Shown here in pieces: positions 24,551 through 33,847 of a stretch of 64,000 bases of DNA. The DNA lies in assembly GCA_902767015.1 (NCBI GenBank), contig CACXFV010000009.1, positions 1-64,000 on the forward strand, given 5' to 3'. Both the position numbers and the translations under genes were made by a program. The notes under the pieces are model-generated. The model ran no database searches. It was not told the DNA's origin and saw nothing but the letters and a program-made list of their open reading frames with translations. Positions within the stretch are counted from its first letter, which is position 1. Each line of letters begins with the position of its first letter. The stretch comes from an uncultured Lachnospiraceae bacterium. GTDB lineage: Bacteria > Bacillota > Clostridia > Lachnospirales > Lachnospiraceae.

Positions 24551-26929
24551 ATGGAGAAATTGGAATCATTGGTATATACCAATGACAAATGTACAGGTTG
24601 TAATAAATGTATCAGCGTCTGTCCTGCTTTGGGAGCATGCATGTCGGTTGAAAAGACAGATGGACAGCGGAGAATTGAGATTAGCGGTAACTATTGTGTG
24701 GCTTGCGGTGCTTGTAAGAAGGTATGTCCACATCAGGCCGTTGAGTTCTCTGATGATACAGAGAGATTTTTTAATGACTTAAAGAGTGGTAAAGAAATCT
24801 CTGTTTTGGTTGCACCTGCCTTTCAGGTAGATTATCCGGATGATTATGCCTATGCTTTGGGCGGTTTGAAAAAGCTTGGTGTAAAGCGGTTCATATCCAC
24901 TGCTTTGGGAATGGATATTGCAACATGGGGATACTTGAATTACATGGATACACACCAGTTTTTAGGTGGTATTTCCCAGCCATGTCCTTCCGTAATACGA
25001 TATATTGAGAATTATGCACCGGAACTTATCACGAAACTGTTTCCGGTCCAGAGTCCGTTAATGTGTAGTGCCATATATTGTAAAAAAGAGCTTAATATGA
25101 GTGAGAACCTGGCATATATTAGTCCGTGTATCGGAACAGAGATGGAGATTGAGGATCCGGACAATGGCGGAATCGTTCAGTATAATCTGACATTTGACCA
25201 TCTGATGAAGTATTTAAAGAACAATAAGATTTATGGGTACGATGCCTCGAGTGACCTTGAATATCCTATGAGTTCTATCCATCAGGCAAAAGGAAGTCTT
25301 AAGGAGAGTGTAGCATGGTTCTTAGGGGAAGACGTTGCTATTCGTTACATAGAGGACGAGAAAAAAATATATCAATGGCTGAAGAAAAACAAGCAGCTTA
25401 TCAGAGAAGGACAGAGTTCATTCTTATTTACGGATGCGCTCAACTGTGAAAACGGCTGCATCTGCGGTACGGCCGTTGAGAAGAAGATGTATGATTCGGA
25501 TGATGCATTGCGAAACATGATTAAGGTAAAAGAGGCTATAGGCAGAAATAAGAAAAATGATGCATGGACAGCAGATAATCCGAAGACACGTCTTAAAAAT
25601 CTCAACAAGAATTTTAAGAATTTGAATCTTGGCGATTATTTAAGAAAGTATACAGACCGCACTAAGCTGGCATTTTATAAGGAGCTGTCCACAAGAGAGC
25701 TGGATACAATTTATAAAACGATGCGTAAGAATACATTAGAGGCCAGAGAGATTGACTGTGGCAGTTGTGGTTATCCTACCTGCAGTATGATGGTGGAGTC
25801 GATTTACAATGGCTTTAATGTCAAGGAGAATTGTATCTACTATAAGAAAGATATGGTCCAGCAGGAAGTAGATCACGCTGAGAATATTGCCAGAGAGGTT
25901 GAAAAACAGCGAAATATTGATGCTACAGAGCATAAGAGATTAGTCAGCACAATTACTTCTATCGAACAGCGGATTGATGTCTTATATGAATCAGTAGGCA
26001 ATATGGTTGTGGGAAATGAGAATAATGCAAAAGAGAGTACAGAAATATCTCATGATGTGATGGATATTGCGAATTTTACAGAGCAACTGCGTAATTCCAT
26101 GGAAGGTATTTTGGATTTGATTACAGAGCTTGCTTCAGATAATGATAAGGTAGTGGAGATAGCGGATAGCACGAACCTTCTTTCACTCAATGCCTCTATT
26201 GAGGCGGCGCGGGCAGGTGAAGCCGGCAGGGGCTTTGCGGTAGTGGCATCCGAGATTAATACACTTGCTGCCAGTTCACGTCAGACGGCGGATAAGAGTG
26301 GTGAAAATTATAACCGCATTAACAAATCAGTGCAGGATATTTTGAAAAATGCGAGACAATTGACGATGAATATCGGACATATTAATGAGCGAACCCGTAA
26401 TCTGGCAGAGGTTACTCATGAGATAAAAGCTTCGGCGGAGCAGGTCAGAGATATTCTGCTTCATTTGAAAGGGGATTTAGACGGACTTACGGAGAATAAG
26501 AGTATTGAAGAGTCAGAGCATGGCGGATTGTATGGCAAGCGTATTCTTATTGCAGAGGATATGATGGTTAATGCACAGATGGTTAAGCAGATGCTTGCTG
26601 CCAGCGGTGTCATTGCAGATATCGCTGAAGATGGTAAGGCTGCAGTAGATAAGTTTGCTGAGAGTTATGAAGGTTATTATGATGCCATACTCATGGATGT
26701 GCGTATGCCGATAATGACGGGACTTGAAGCGACAGAGGCGATTCGTAGCATGGAAAGAGAAGATGCCAAGAATGTTCCGATTATCGCTCTTACAGGTAAT
26801 GATGTGGAATCGGATATGGAGAAATCACTACAGGCAGGTATGAATGACCATCTTAACAAGCCTGTGGATCCGAACCAGTTATATCATACACTAGAAGAAC
26901 TTATGCATATTGAAAAGAATCATTTTTAG
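24551..26929 (+). CDS. [FeFe]-hydrogenase-like / chemotaxis-signalling / receiver hybrid sensor protein
   Basis: A soluble 792-residue protein. In order: two [4Fe-4S] ferredoxin motifs (Cys14/17/20/24 and Cys49/52/55/59); a domain like the [FeFe]-hydrogenase large subunit (about 80-390) keeping four H-cluster-type Cys, at 145 (SQPCPS), 193 (SPCIG), 299 and 303 (CENGC); an Fe-S motif CGSCGYPTC with a distal Cys428; a coiled-coil methyl-accepting-type signalling domain with the conserved tip LSLNASIEAARAGEAGRGFAVVA (shown from about 544); and a receiver domain with acidic pair Glu669/Asp670, phospho-acceptor Asp716, Thr748 and Lys770. The proton-transfer Cys of the TSCCP motif is Pro here, so H2 catalysis is unlikely. 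No membrane segment, PAS or kinase domain. A redox, H2 or Fe-S sensing role feeding CheA-type signalling is inferred. GGAGGA selects the ATG at 24551. Confidence 0.85.
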   Translation: MEKLESLVYTNDKCTGCNKCISVCPALGACMSVEKTDGQRRIEISGNYCVACGACKKVCPHQAVEFSDDTERFFNDLKSGKEISVLVAPAFQVDYPDDYAYALGGLKKLGVKRFISTALGMDIATWGYLNYMDTHQFLGGISQPCPSVIRYIENYAPELITKLFPVQSPLMCSAIYCKKELNMSENLAYISPCIGTEMEIEDPDNGGIVQYNLTFDHLMKYLKNNKIYGYDASSDLEYPMSSIHQAKGSLKESVAWFLGEDVAIRYIEDEKKIYQWLKKNKQLIREGQSSFLFTDALNCENGCICGTAVEKKMYDSDDALRNMIKVKEAIGRNKKNDAWTADNPKTRLKNLNKNFKNLNLGDYLRKYTDRTKLAFYKELSTRELDTIYKTMRKNTLEAREIDCGSCGYPTCSMMVESIYNGFNVKENCIYYKKDMVQQEVDHAENIAREVEKQRNIDATEHKRLVSTITSIEQRIDVLYESVGNMVVGNENNAKESTEISHDVMDIANFTEQLRNSMEGILDLITELASDNDKVVEIADSTNLLSLNASIEAARAGEAGRGFAVVASEINTLAASSRQTADKSGENYNRINKSVQDILKNARQLTMNIGHINERTRNLAEVTHEIKASAEQVRDILLHLKGDLDGLTENKSIEESEHGGLYGKRILIAEDMMVNAQMVKQMLAASGVIADIAEDGKAAVDKFAESYEGYYDAILMDVRMPIMTGLEATEAIRSMEREDAKNVPIIALTGNDVESDMEKSLQAGMNDHLNKPVDPNQLYHTLEELMHIEKNHF

Positions 26930-26938
26930 TAACTTTAT

Positions 26939-26993
26939 AATCTATCTCCTGCATGTCTGGAATAAAGAAGATGTGTGAGGAGATAGATTTTTT
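26939..26993 (+). terminator. Intrinsic terminator after the hybrid sensor
   Basis: AATCTATCTCCT is fully complementary to AGGAGATAGATT, followed by a run of six T. It ends the sensor transcript eleven bases after its stop and separates it from the polyphosphate kinase gene. Confidence 0.9.
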
Positions 26994-27015
26994 GATAGTG
27001 TGTGGAGGTGTTTGA

Positions 27016-28488
27016 ATGCTGAAGGATTATATTAAGTCGGAGAGATTAGAGGGTGCAGAACTTGATGAAAAACTGCAGAGATTAAGAACAGAGCTTCTTA
27101 CGATGCATGTGAAGTTAAAGGAACATCAGATACCCATTCTGGTTATTTTTGAGGGATGGGGAGCAGCCGGTAAAGGAAGTGTTTTAGGCAGGATTATCAA
27201 GAATATCGACCCACGTTTTTTCAAAGTGGCGACAATGAGTGTAAAGACAGAAGAAGAGAAAAGGAAGCCTTTTTTGTACAGACATTTTGTGAAAATTCCT
27301 GAAGCAGGTAAGTATATGTTCTTAGAGGGAAGCTGGATGGACGAAGTGACAGGGGAATATCTGCAGGGAAAAATGAAAGAAGAGGAATATCAGAGAAAGC
27401 TGCGAAGCATCCGTCAGTTTGAGAGGCAGCTGACAGATAACGGTTATATAGTACTGAAGTTTTTCTTTCATATCGAGGAGAAAGAACAGCGAAAGAGAAT
27501 GAAGCATCTGTTAGAGGAGAAGCAGACAAGATGGAGGGTGAGTGATGAGGATTTATGGCAGAATCATCACTATGACAGGTGTCTTGAGGTATATAGCAGC
27601 TATTTGAGGGAAACGAATCAGTCTCAGGCACCATGGTATATTATTGATGCCGAAAATAAAAAATGGGCAGAGTGCTCGATTCTTGATATTATGATTAACA
27701 GAATCAATGTGGAGTTGTCTAATCACGCTCGTGCCGTTCCGATACTTCAAAATATGTTTCCCCTTAGAAAGACAGAAAAATTAAAGGATATTTCACTTGA
27801 TAAGTCAATCACAGAGGAGGAGTATAAAGTAGAACTTGATAAATACCAGAAAAAGCTGTCAAAGCTTCATAATGATCTTTACAGAAAGAAGATACCGGTC
27901 ATTATCGCTTATGAAGGCTGGGATGCAGCGGGAAAAGGGGGAAATATCAAGAGAATTGCAGGAGCATTAGATCCGCGTGGCTACGAGGTGCATCCGATTG
28001 CCAGCCCTGAACCTCATGAAAAGGCAAGACATTATCTCTGGAGGTTTTTCACAAGACTTCCAAAGACCGGTCATATTGCCATATTTGACCGCACCTGGTA
28101 TGGAAGAGTGATGGTGGAGAGAATAGAGGGATTTTGCAGTGAAAATGACTGGCAGAGAGCCTATAATGAGATTAATGAATTTGAGAGGGAACTTACTGAC
28201 TGGGGGGCTGTTGTGATAAAGTTCTGGGTTCAGATAGATAAGGAAGTTCAGCTTGCCAGATTTACAGAAAGACAGAACACACCGGAGAAGCAGTGGAAGA
28301 TTACGGAGGAAGACTGGCGCAACCGTGAGAAGTGGGACTTATACGAGAGTGCCATTGATGAGATGCTCCAAAAGACCAATACAACGACGGCACCTTGGTA
28401 TGTTTTAGAATCAAATGATAAGAAATACGCAAGAATTAAGGCACTGAAGATTTTGACGAAAGAGATTGAGAAGGCACTAAATAAATAA
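27016..28488 (+). CDS. pap: Polyphosphate:AMP phosphotransferase (two-domain PPK2)
   Basis: PPK2-family enzyme predicted to phosphorylate AMP to ADP with inorganic polyphosphate. The 490 residues comprise two homologous halves. The N-terminal half has a Walker-A-like GWGAAGKGS (about 47-55), but where the second half has the Walker B/lid motif DRTWYGR it has EGSWMDE, so it looks inactive. The C-terminal half has YEGWDAAGKGGNIKR (near 300) and FDRTWYGRV (near 355) intact. This fused layout is that of class II PPK2. GGAGGTG precedes the ATG. The SulP transporter starts 31 bases after its stop and is probably cotranscribed. Confidence 0.9.
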   Translation: MLKDYIKSERLEGAELDEKLQRLRTELLTMHVKLKEHQIPILVIFEGWGAAGKGSVLGRIIKNIDPRFFKVATMSVKTEEEKRKPFLYRHFVKIPEAGKYMFLEGSWMDEVTGEYLQGKMKEEEYQRKLRSIRQFERQLTDNGYIVLKFFFHIEEKEQRKRMKHLLEEKQTRWRVSDEDLWQNHHYDRCLEVYSSYLRETNQSQAPWYIIDAENKKWAECSILDIMINRINVELSNHARAVPILQNMFPLRKTEKLKDISLDKSITEEEYKVELDKYQKKLSKLHNDLYRKKIPVIIAYEGWDAAGKGGNIKRIAGALDPRGYEVHPIASPEPHEKARHYLWRFFTRLPKTGHIAIFDRTWYGRVMVERIEGFCSENDWQRAYNEINEFERELTDWGAVVIKFWVQIDKEVQLARFTERQNTPEKQWKITEEDWRNREKWDLYESAIDEMLQKTNTTTAPWYVLESNDKKYARIKALKILTKEIEKALNK

Positions 28489-28519
28489 TAATGAATAAGT
28501 TCGATAGAAAGAGAGATAT

Positions 28520-30652
28520 ATGATTAGTGGAATGAAAAAAGGCGGGTTAACGCTGCAAAATGCAATGCAGGATATATTGATAGGAATCCTGATAGGTCTG
28601 GTATCTATTCCGATTTCCATGGGATATGCCTCTGTAGCAGGATTGCCTGTGGTATATGGTTTGTATGGAAGTCTGCTTCCCATTATCGTCTTTGGACTGT
28701 TAACTACTTCTCCACGATTTGTGTTTGGGGTAGATGCGGCACCGGCAGCTCTGGTGGGCGGAATTTTGGCCAGTCTTGAGATGACAGGAGAATCAGAGGA
28801 AGCACTTAAAACTGTGCAGATAATTACCATTTTTGTTGCATTGTGGCTGCTGCTGTTTTTCTTGCTGAAAGCAAATGGATTGCTAAAGTTTATCTCTCAT
28901 CCTGTGATGGGAGGATTTATTACCGGTATAGGTATCACCATTATTTTTATGCAGCTTCCAAAGCTCTTTGGGGGAGAGGCAGGTACGGGAGAAATCATAG
29001 AGCTTGTGAAGCATATTTATGAGGAGGCAGAACAAGGTTTTCACAGGCTCTCCTTCTTATTGGGAATCTGTGCCATTATTATTATTTTATTGTCGAAAAA
29101 GTTTTTGCCAAAGCTACCCATTCAGGTGATTGTGATGGTATCAGGCGCAGCACTTACCTATTTTGGACATATTGATAAGTTGGGTGTAAAAACACTTCCG
29201 TCGGTAGAGGGAGGGCTTGGCAAGCCTGTTGTACCCGATTTTACAGTATTATCGGGCAGAATATCGGATGTTTTGATACCGAGTATTTCTATTGCCATTG
29301 TCATATTTACAGAGACATTGCTTGCCACTTCTAATATCGCACTGAAATATGAGGATAAAATAAACGGAAGGAGAGAAATTCTGGCATATAGTGCCGGTAA
29401 TTTTGCGGCGGCAGCTTTTGGTGTATGTCCTGTCAATGGAAGTGTGTCAAGGACGGGAATTGCCAATCAGTATGGGGTAAAAAGCCAGGTAATGTCGGTG
29501 TCGGCAGGAATCACGATGCTATGTATTTTACTATTTGGAACAGGTTTTATCAAATATCTTCCGGTGCCGGTACTCACAGGTATTGTGATTTCTGCATTAA
29601 TCGGTACATTTGAATTTCATCTGGCGAAGAAGCTAAAAAAAGTGGATAAAGAGGAGTATATGATTTTTTATGTAGTGCTGTTGGCAGTGCTGCTGCTGGG
29701 GACAATTTATGGGGTATTGGCAGGCATTTTATTGACACAGGTAACCTTTATCATAAGACAGTCAAAGCCGACCACGGCTTTTTTGGGAGTGGTGGAAAAT
29801 GACGATGGCTACCATGATTTAAAACGAAGAATGGGATTATCGATTCCTATTAAGGATACGGTAATATATCGGTTCACGGGTGCACTTTTTTATGCCAATA
29901 TCGGACAGTTTTGTGATGAGCTTGAGAATGGAATCGGGGAAAATACCAAGGTTATCGTAATAGATTCAACAGGAATCAACAGCGTTGATGTCAGTGCGGC
30001 AGAGCGTCTTTTGTATCTGTATCACAAGTATCAAAAGAAAGGCATGGCATTTTATATCGCCGGTCATTTAAGCCATGTCAATGATGAGCTGTACAATTTC
30101 GGTGCGGGAGAGCTGATTGAAGAAGGTGTGGTAAGGTCAAGAATATCTCTTGCGTTAAGAGCCGCCGGACTGGACAGACCTTATCCGCTCGAGTCCGGTT
30201 ATATCCCCAGTCAGGTACCTTTTCACAAAAGATTTGCTGAGTTTTCATGGGCATATGGTGAGAGGTCTGAGAAAAGGATGCAGGAGATGGTACATGTTAT
30301 TGCACAGGAAATTGTCGGGGATAGTGTGACGGACTTTGAGAAACTTAAAAATGAGGCCAAGGAGTTGGCAGGGGGATACTGGAATTACGTGGATGAAGCG
30401 ATGTTTTTAAATGAACTGGAGATGGAATTAGCGATTCTTGTGGAGGAAGGAAAGCTGACCGGAGAGCGTGAGGATTGTATGGAGGAAGCAATAATGGCGA
30501 GACATTCCCTGCTTGACAGTGAGATTCATAAGCAGGATGAAGAGGTTGCCGGCAGGCTTTTAAGACTGCGGAAGGAAAGAGAAAATGCCTTCAGAGAAAA
30601 GTATCCGAAAGCTTATGAGAGATTAGTGAAGGAAAGAAAGGGAAAAGTGTAA
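28520..30652 (+). CDS. SulP-family anion transporter with STAS domain and long C-terminal tail
   Basis: Inner-membrane SLC26/SulP transporter; sulfate, bicarbonate or another anion may be the substrate. Membrane helices span about residues 18-430, starting with the family motif SIPISMGYASVAGLPVVYG. A cytoplasmic STAS domain follows (about 445-555, IDSTGINSVDVSAAERLL). The usual length is ~560; this protein has about 150 further residues, predicted helical and charged, ending Lys-rich. Part of the tail (ENAFREKYPKAYERLVKERK) may form a coiled coil. Probably in one transcript with the polyphosphate:AMP phosphotransferase. Substrate not determinable from sequence. Confidence 0.88.
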   Translation: MISGMKKGGLTLQNAMQDILIGILIGLVSIPISMGYASVAGLPVVYGLYGSLLPIIVFGLLTTSPRFVFGVDAAPAALVGGILASLEMTGESEEALKTVQIITIFVALWLLLFFLLKANGLLKFISHPVMGGFITGIGITIIFMQLPKLFGGEAGTGEIIELVKHIYEEAEQGFHRLSFLLGICAIIIILLSKKFLPKLPIQVIVMVSGAALTYFGHIDKLGVKTLPSVEGGLGKPVVPDFTVLSGRISDVLIPSISIAIVIFTETLLATSNIALKYEDKINGRREILAYSAGNFAAAAFGVCPVNGSVSRTGIANQYGVKSQVMSVSAGITMLCILLFGTGFIKYLPVPVLTGIVISALIGTFEFHLAKKLKKVDKEEYMIFYVVLLAVLLLGTIYGVLAGILLTQVTFIIRQSKPTTAFLGVVENDDGYHDLKRRMGLSIPIKDTVIYRFTGALFYANIGQFCDELENGIGENTKVIVIDSTGINSVDVSAAERLLYLYHKYQKKGMAFYIAGHLSHVNDELYNFGAGELIEEGVVRSRISLALRAAGLDRPYPLESGYIPSQVPFHKRFAEFSWAYGERSEKRMQEMVHVIAQEIVGDSVTDFEKLKNEAKELAGGYWNYVDEAMFLNELEMELAILVEEGKLTGEREDCMEEAIMARHSLLDSEIHKQDEEVAGRLLRLRKERENAFREKYPKAYERLVKERKGKV

Positions 30653-30658
30653 ACAGGT

Positions 30659-30693
30659 ACTTCTAAGGCATTAAAAGACGTGGTCTGAGAAGT
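30659..30693. repeat. Hairpin repeat family B, copy 2 (3' of sulP)
   Basis: Same 35-base length and same ends as the copy after hisD: it begins ACTTCTAAGGC and ends CTGAGAAGT, with an AAAAG loop segment in the same position. It starts six bases after the sulP stop. The central stem is weaker here than in copy 1. Confidence 0.65.
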
Positions 30694-30731
30694 GAAAAGA
30701 AATAAGACAGAGTCAGGAAAGGAATATCAGG

Positions 30732-31424
30732 ATGGATAATTGTAGTCCAAAAGATTATATAGTAGAAAATGACAGTCAAAAGAATGATAAAATAGAGAAT
30801 ATCAGTCCGAAGGATATTGAGAGAAGAAGTATGGAAATTATCGAAAGTGAGCTTAAAGATACCTCCCATCTTTCTCAGGAGGAGAAGCTGGTAGTCAAGA
30901 GAGTCATACATACCACAGCAGATTTTGATTATCTGGATAATCTGAAATTTTCTCCTGGTGCCGTTTGTCATGGCATTGCTGCATTAAAAAATCATGCAGT
31001 GATAGTGACAGATACCAATATGGCAAAGGCAGGTATCAATAAGGCAGCGCTAAAAAAACTGGGATGTGAGGTTGTGTGCTTTATGGCTGATGAGGATGTG
31101 GCAGCCGGGGCGAATGAAAAAGGTCTTACCAGAGCGGTGGTTTCTGTAGATAAAGCGGCAGAGCAACTGAAAGATAAAAATGTGATATATGCCATTGGAA
31201 ATGCCCCTACAGCGTTACTTCACCTGTCAGAATTAATTGAGAGAAAGCGCTTTGTACCGAGTCTTGTCGTAGGTGCCCCTGTTGGATTTGTCAATGTCAT
31301 ACAGTCCAAAGAAATGATAAAGAAATGCCACGTGCCATATATTGTTGCCGATGGAAGAAAAGGGGGCAGTACCGTTGCAGCGGCTATCTGTAATGCCATT
31401 TTATATCAAATTTATGATAGGTAA
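30732..31424 (+). CDS. cbiC: Precorrin-8X / cobalt-precorrin-8 methylmutase
   Basis: Moves a methyl group from C-11 to C-12 of the corrin ring to give hydrogenobyrinic or cobyrinic acid in cobalamin synthesis. The catalytic His lies in VIHTTADFDY, followed by the conserved TDTNMAKAGI, IGNAPTALLHLSELI and VGAPVGFVN segments. The 230-residue protein has about 30 extra residues at the N terminus, Asn/Lys-rich with two similar SPKD stretches. No other cobalamin gene is nearby, so it is an isolated copy; the rest of the pathway must be elsewhere if it is functional. Confidence 0.92.
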   Translation: MDNCSPKDYIVENDSQKNDKIENISPKDIERRSMEIIESELKDTSHLSQEEKLVVKRVIHTTADFDYLDNLKFSPGAVCHGIAALKNHAVIVTDTNMAKAGINKAALKKLGCEVVCFMADEDVAAGANEKGLTRAVVSVDKAAEQLKDKNVIYAIGNAPTALLHLSELIERKRFVPSLVVGAPVGFVNVIQSKEMIKKCHVPYIVADGRKGGSTVAAAICNAILYQIYDR

Positions 31425-31490
31425 AAAGAAAGTAAGAATAGTGTTGAATAAAGTAGATTGTGATAGATAGCAGGGAGGATTTATACAGTT

Positions 31491-32885
31491 ATGAAAAAGA
31501 GAAATACATTCAGAGGTTCAATAGGTTTTGTGCTTGCTGCGGCCGGCAGCGCCGTAGGTCTGGGCAATATATGGAGATTTCCGTATCTTGCTGCCAAGGA
31601 TGGCGGCGGTTTATTCCTAGTGATGTATCTTGTCTTAGCCCTTACCTTTGGCTATACGCTTCTCACAACAGAAGTGGCGATAGGAAGAAAAACAAAGCAG
31701 AGTCCACTAACCGCCTACAAAAAGCTTCACAAGAGATTTGCCGGAGTTGGGCTGATAGCCTGCCTTGTACCCGTCATCATTTTGCCCTATTATTGTGTGA
31801 TAGGAGGATGGGTACTCAAGTATTTTGTCACGTTTCTGACCGGTAATGGAGTTAAGGCAGCACAAGACGGATATTTTACCGGATTTATTACAAGTGATGC
31901 AGAGCCGGTAATATATACTATTGTGTTTTTAATGGTGGTTGCCGGAATTATTTTGCTGGGAGTTAACAAAGGAATCGAATCCTCCTCTAAAATTATTATG
32001 CCGGCATTGATTTTTCTGGTGGTGGGTATTGCCGTATTCTCCTTGACGATTCGCCACACGACAGCAGATGGCGTGACCAGAACGGGATTATCAGGTCTTA
32101 AGGTGTTAGTCATTCCGGATTTGGAGGAAATCACTTTTAAGAGATTTTTTATGGTTCTGTTAGATGCCATGGGACAGTTATTTTTCAGTCTGAGCGTGGC
32201 GATGGGAATTATGATTGCCTACGGCTCATATATGCCTGATGATGCGAATATGGTAAAATCCATTAACCAGATTGAGATATTTGATACAATGATTGCCTTT
32301 TTGGCAGGGGTTATGATTATTCCGGCGGTTTATACTTTTATGGGAAGAGATGGAATGGAAGCTTCCGGACCAAGCCTGATGTTTGTATCACTTCCCAAGG
32401 TGTTTAAAGAAATGGGAACCATAGGCAATGTGATAGGCTGTCTGTTTTTTGCCATGGTAATATTTGCCGCTGTCACCAGTGCGGTATCTGTTATGGAGGC
32501 GATTGTGGCAAGTCTTATGGACAGATTCGGGATATCGAGAAAAAAAGCAGGCTTTATAGAGGGAATCATCGCATTAATCGGAGGAATTTTGGTGTGTCTG
32601 GGTTATAATAAGCTGTATTTTGAGTGGAAGCTCCCTACAGGCAGTAAGGGACAATTGCTGGATATCATGGATTATATCAGTAATAATGTACTCATGCCTG
32701 TGGTGGCAATCTGTACATGTATAATGATAGGATGGGTGACAAAGCCGGAGATAGTGATTGATGAGGTGGAAAAAAATAATAATAAAATGGGCAGAAAAGG
32801 ATTGTATAGGATTATGATTCGGTATATAGCACCATTATTATTAATCATACTGTTTTTGAAGTCAGTTGGTGTGATGAGACTGTAA
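31491..32885 (+). CDS. Neurotransmitter:sodium symporter (NSS/SNF) family transporter
   Basis: Na+-coupled transporter of the LeuT/TnaT fold, probably for an amino acid. The protein of 464 residues starts with the family signature GSIGFVLAAAGSAVGLGNIWRFPYLAAKDGGG, broken here for length, including the Na-site and substrate-site residues of TM1. It has about eleven hydrophobic helices, close to bacterial members that lack TM12. GGGAGGA lies upstream of the ATG. It precedes the ketopantoate-reductase-like gene by 16 bases and is probably cotranscribed. The substrate is unknown. Confidence 0.9.
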   Translation: MKKRNTFRGSIGFVLAAAGSAVGLGNIWRFPYLAAKDGGGLFLVMYLVLALTFGYTLLTTEVAIGRKTKQSPLTAYKKLHKRFAGVGLIACLVPVIILPYYCVIGGWVLKYFVTFLTGNGVKAAQDGYFTGFITSDAEPVIYTIVFLMVVAGIILLGVNKGIESSSKIIMPALIFLVVGIAVFSLTIRHTTADGVTRTGLSGLKVLVIPDLEEITFKRFFMVLLDAMGQLFFSLSVAMGIMIAYGSYMPDDANMVKSINQIEIFDTMIAFLAGVMIIPAVYTFMGRDGMEASGPSLMFVSLPKVFKEMGTIGNVIGCLFFAMVIFAAVTSAVSVMEAIVASLMDRFGISRKKAGFIEGIIALIGGILVCLGYNKLYFEWKLPTGSKGQLLDIMDYISNNVLMPVVAICTCIMIGWVTKPEIVIDEVEKNNNKMGRKGLYRIMIRYIAPLLLIILFLKSVGVMRL

Positions 32886-32901
32886 TGTGGAGGTATTAAG
32901 G

Positions 32902-33822
32902 ATGGAGCATCATAAAATAGCAGTTGTGGGAGTAGGCGGCGTAGGAGGCTATATAGCAGGTATGTTGGGAAAAAACTGTGACCGGCTTACCGTTGTTGCC
33001 AGAGGAGAGCGTGGGGAAATAATTCAGAAAAACGGATTAATGCTATACAGTGAGATAAGCGGTAAATCAGTGACTTATCCGAAGGTGGTTCAAAATGCCG
33101 GAAGTCTTGAGAACCAGGATATTATTTTTATTTGTGTAAAAAACTATTCGTTAGAGACGGTATGCGATGAATTAAGACCGGTGGTGACAGAGGACACCAT
33201 TATTGTGCCTGTCATGAATGGGATTGAGCCGGGGGATAAGGTAAGAAAGATGCTCGGAAAAGGCATTGTGGTAGATAGTCTGATTTATATTGTATCTTAT
33301 GCCAAAGAAGATTATTCCATCACGCAGGAGGGAAATTTTGCACAGATTAATATCGGCATGAAGGAAAAGAAGAGGGATAAAAAACAGGAAGCATCGGTAA
33401 ATCTGGTTTACGGGATATTGAAAAAAGCAGGGATTCTTTGTCAACAGTCGGATAATATCGAAAAAGAAATATGGTTGAAATATATATTAAATTGCGCTTT
33501 TAATGTAGAAACGGCATATTACGACAACACCATAGGAGAGCTTAGAAAAGATGACACCAAGAGGCAGGAATATATTGCGCTGGTGACAGAGGCATATGAG
33601 GTGGCGGTGAAAAAGGGAATTCCGATACAAAAGGAAGAAATCGACCTGATTATTGACAAATTTTATCACTACCGCGAGGATGCCACCAGTTCTCTGCAAA
33701 GGGACATCCGGGAAGGAAGACAAAATGAGGCAGACGTGTTTAGTGGATATATTGTGAGAGAAGCAGAAAAATGCGGTGTCAGTGCGCCGGTCAGCAGAAA
33801 GATGTATGCAGGGCTGCTATAG
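32902..33822 (+). CDS. Ketopantoate reductase-like (PanE/ApbA family) oxidoreductase
   Basis: Predicted NADPH-dependent 2-dehydropantoate 2-reductase or a relative acting on another 2-keto acid. Rossmann motif VGVGGVGGYIAG is at the N terminus; FICVKNYSLETVCDEL and VPVMNGIEPGDKV match the family, as does the late KYILNCAFN, carrying the Lys and Asn expected in the active site. The 306-residue length fits. TGGAGG selects the ATG at 32902 over the GTG at 32887. Many paralogues in this family are not true PanE, and no panB or panC is adjacent, so the substrate is left open. Confidence 0.8.
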   Translation: MEHHKIAVVGVGGVGGYIAGMLGKNCDRLTVVARGERGEIIQKNGLMLYSEISGKSVTYPKVVQNAGSLENQDIIFICVKNYSLETVCDELRPVVTEDTIIVPVMNGIEPGDKVRKMLGKGIVVDSLIYIVSYAKEDYSITQEGNFAQINIGMKEKKRDKKQEASVNLVYGILKKAGILCQQSDNIEKEIWLKYILNCAFNVETAYYDNTIGELRKDDTKRQEYIALVTEAYEVAVKKGIPIQKEEIDLIIDKFYHYREDATSSLQRDIREGRQNEADVFSGYIVREAEKCGVSAPVSRKMYAGLL

Positions 33823-33847
33823 CCATGATACATAAAAAATACTTTTA

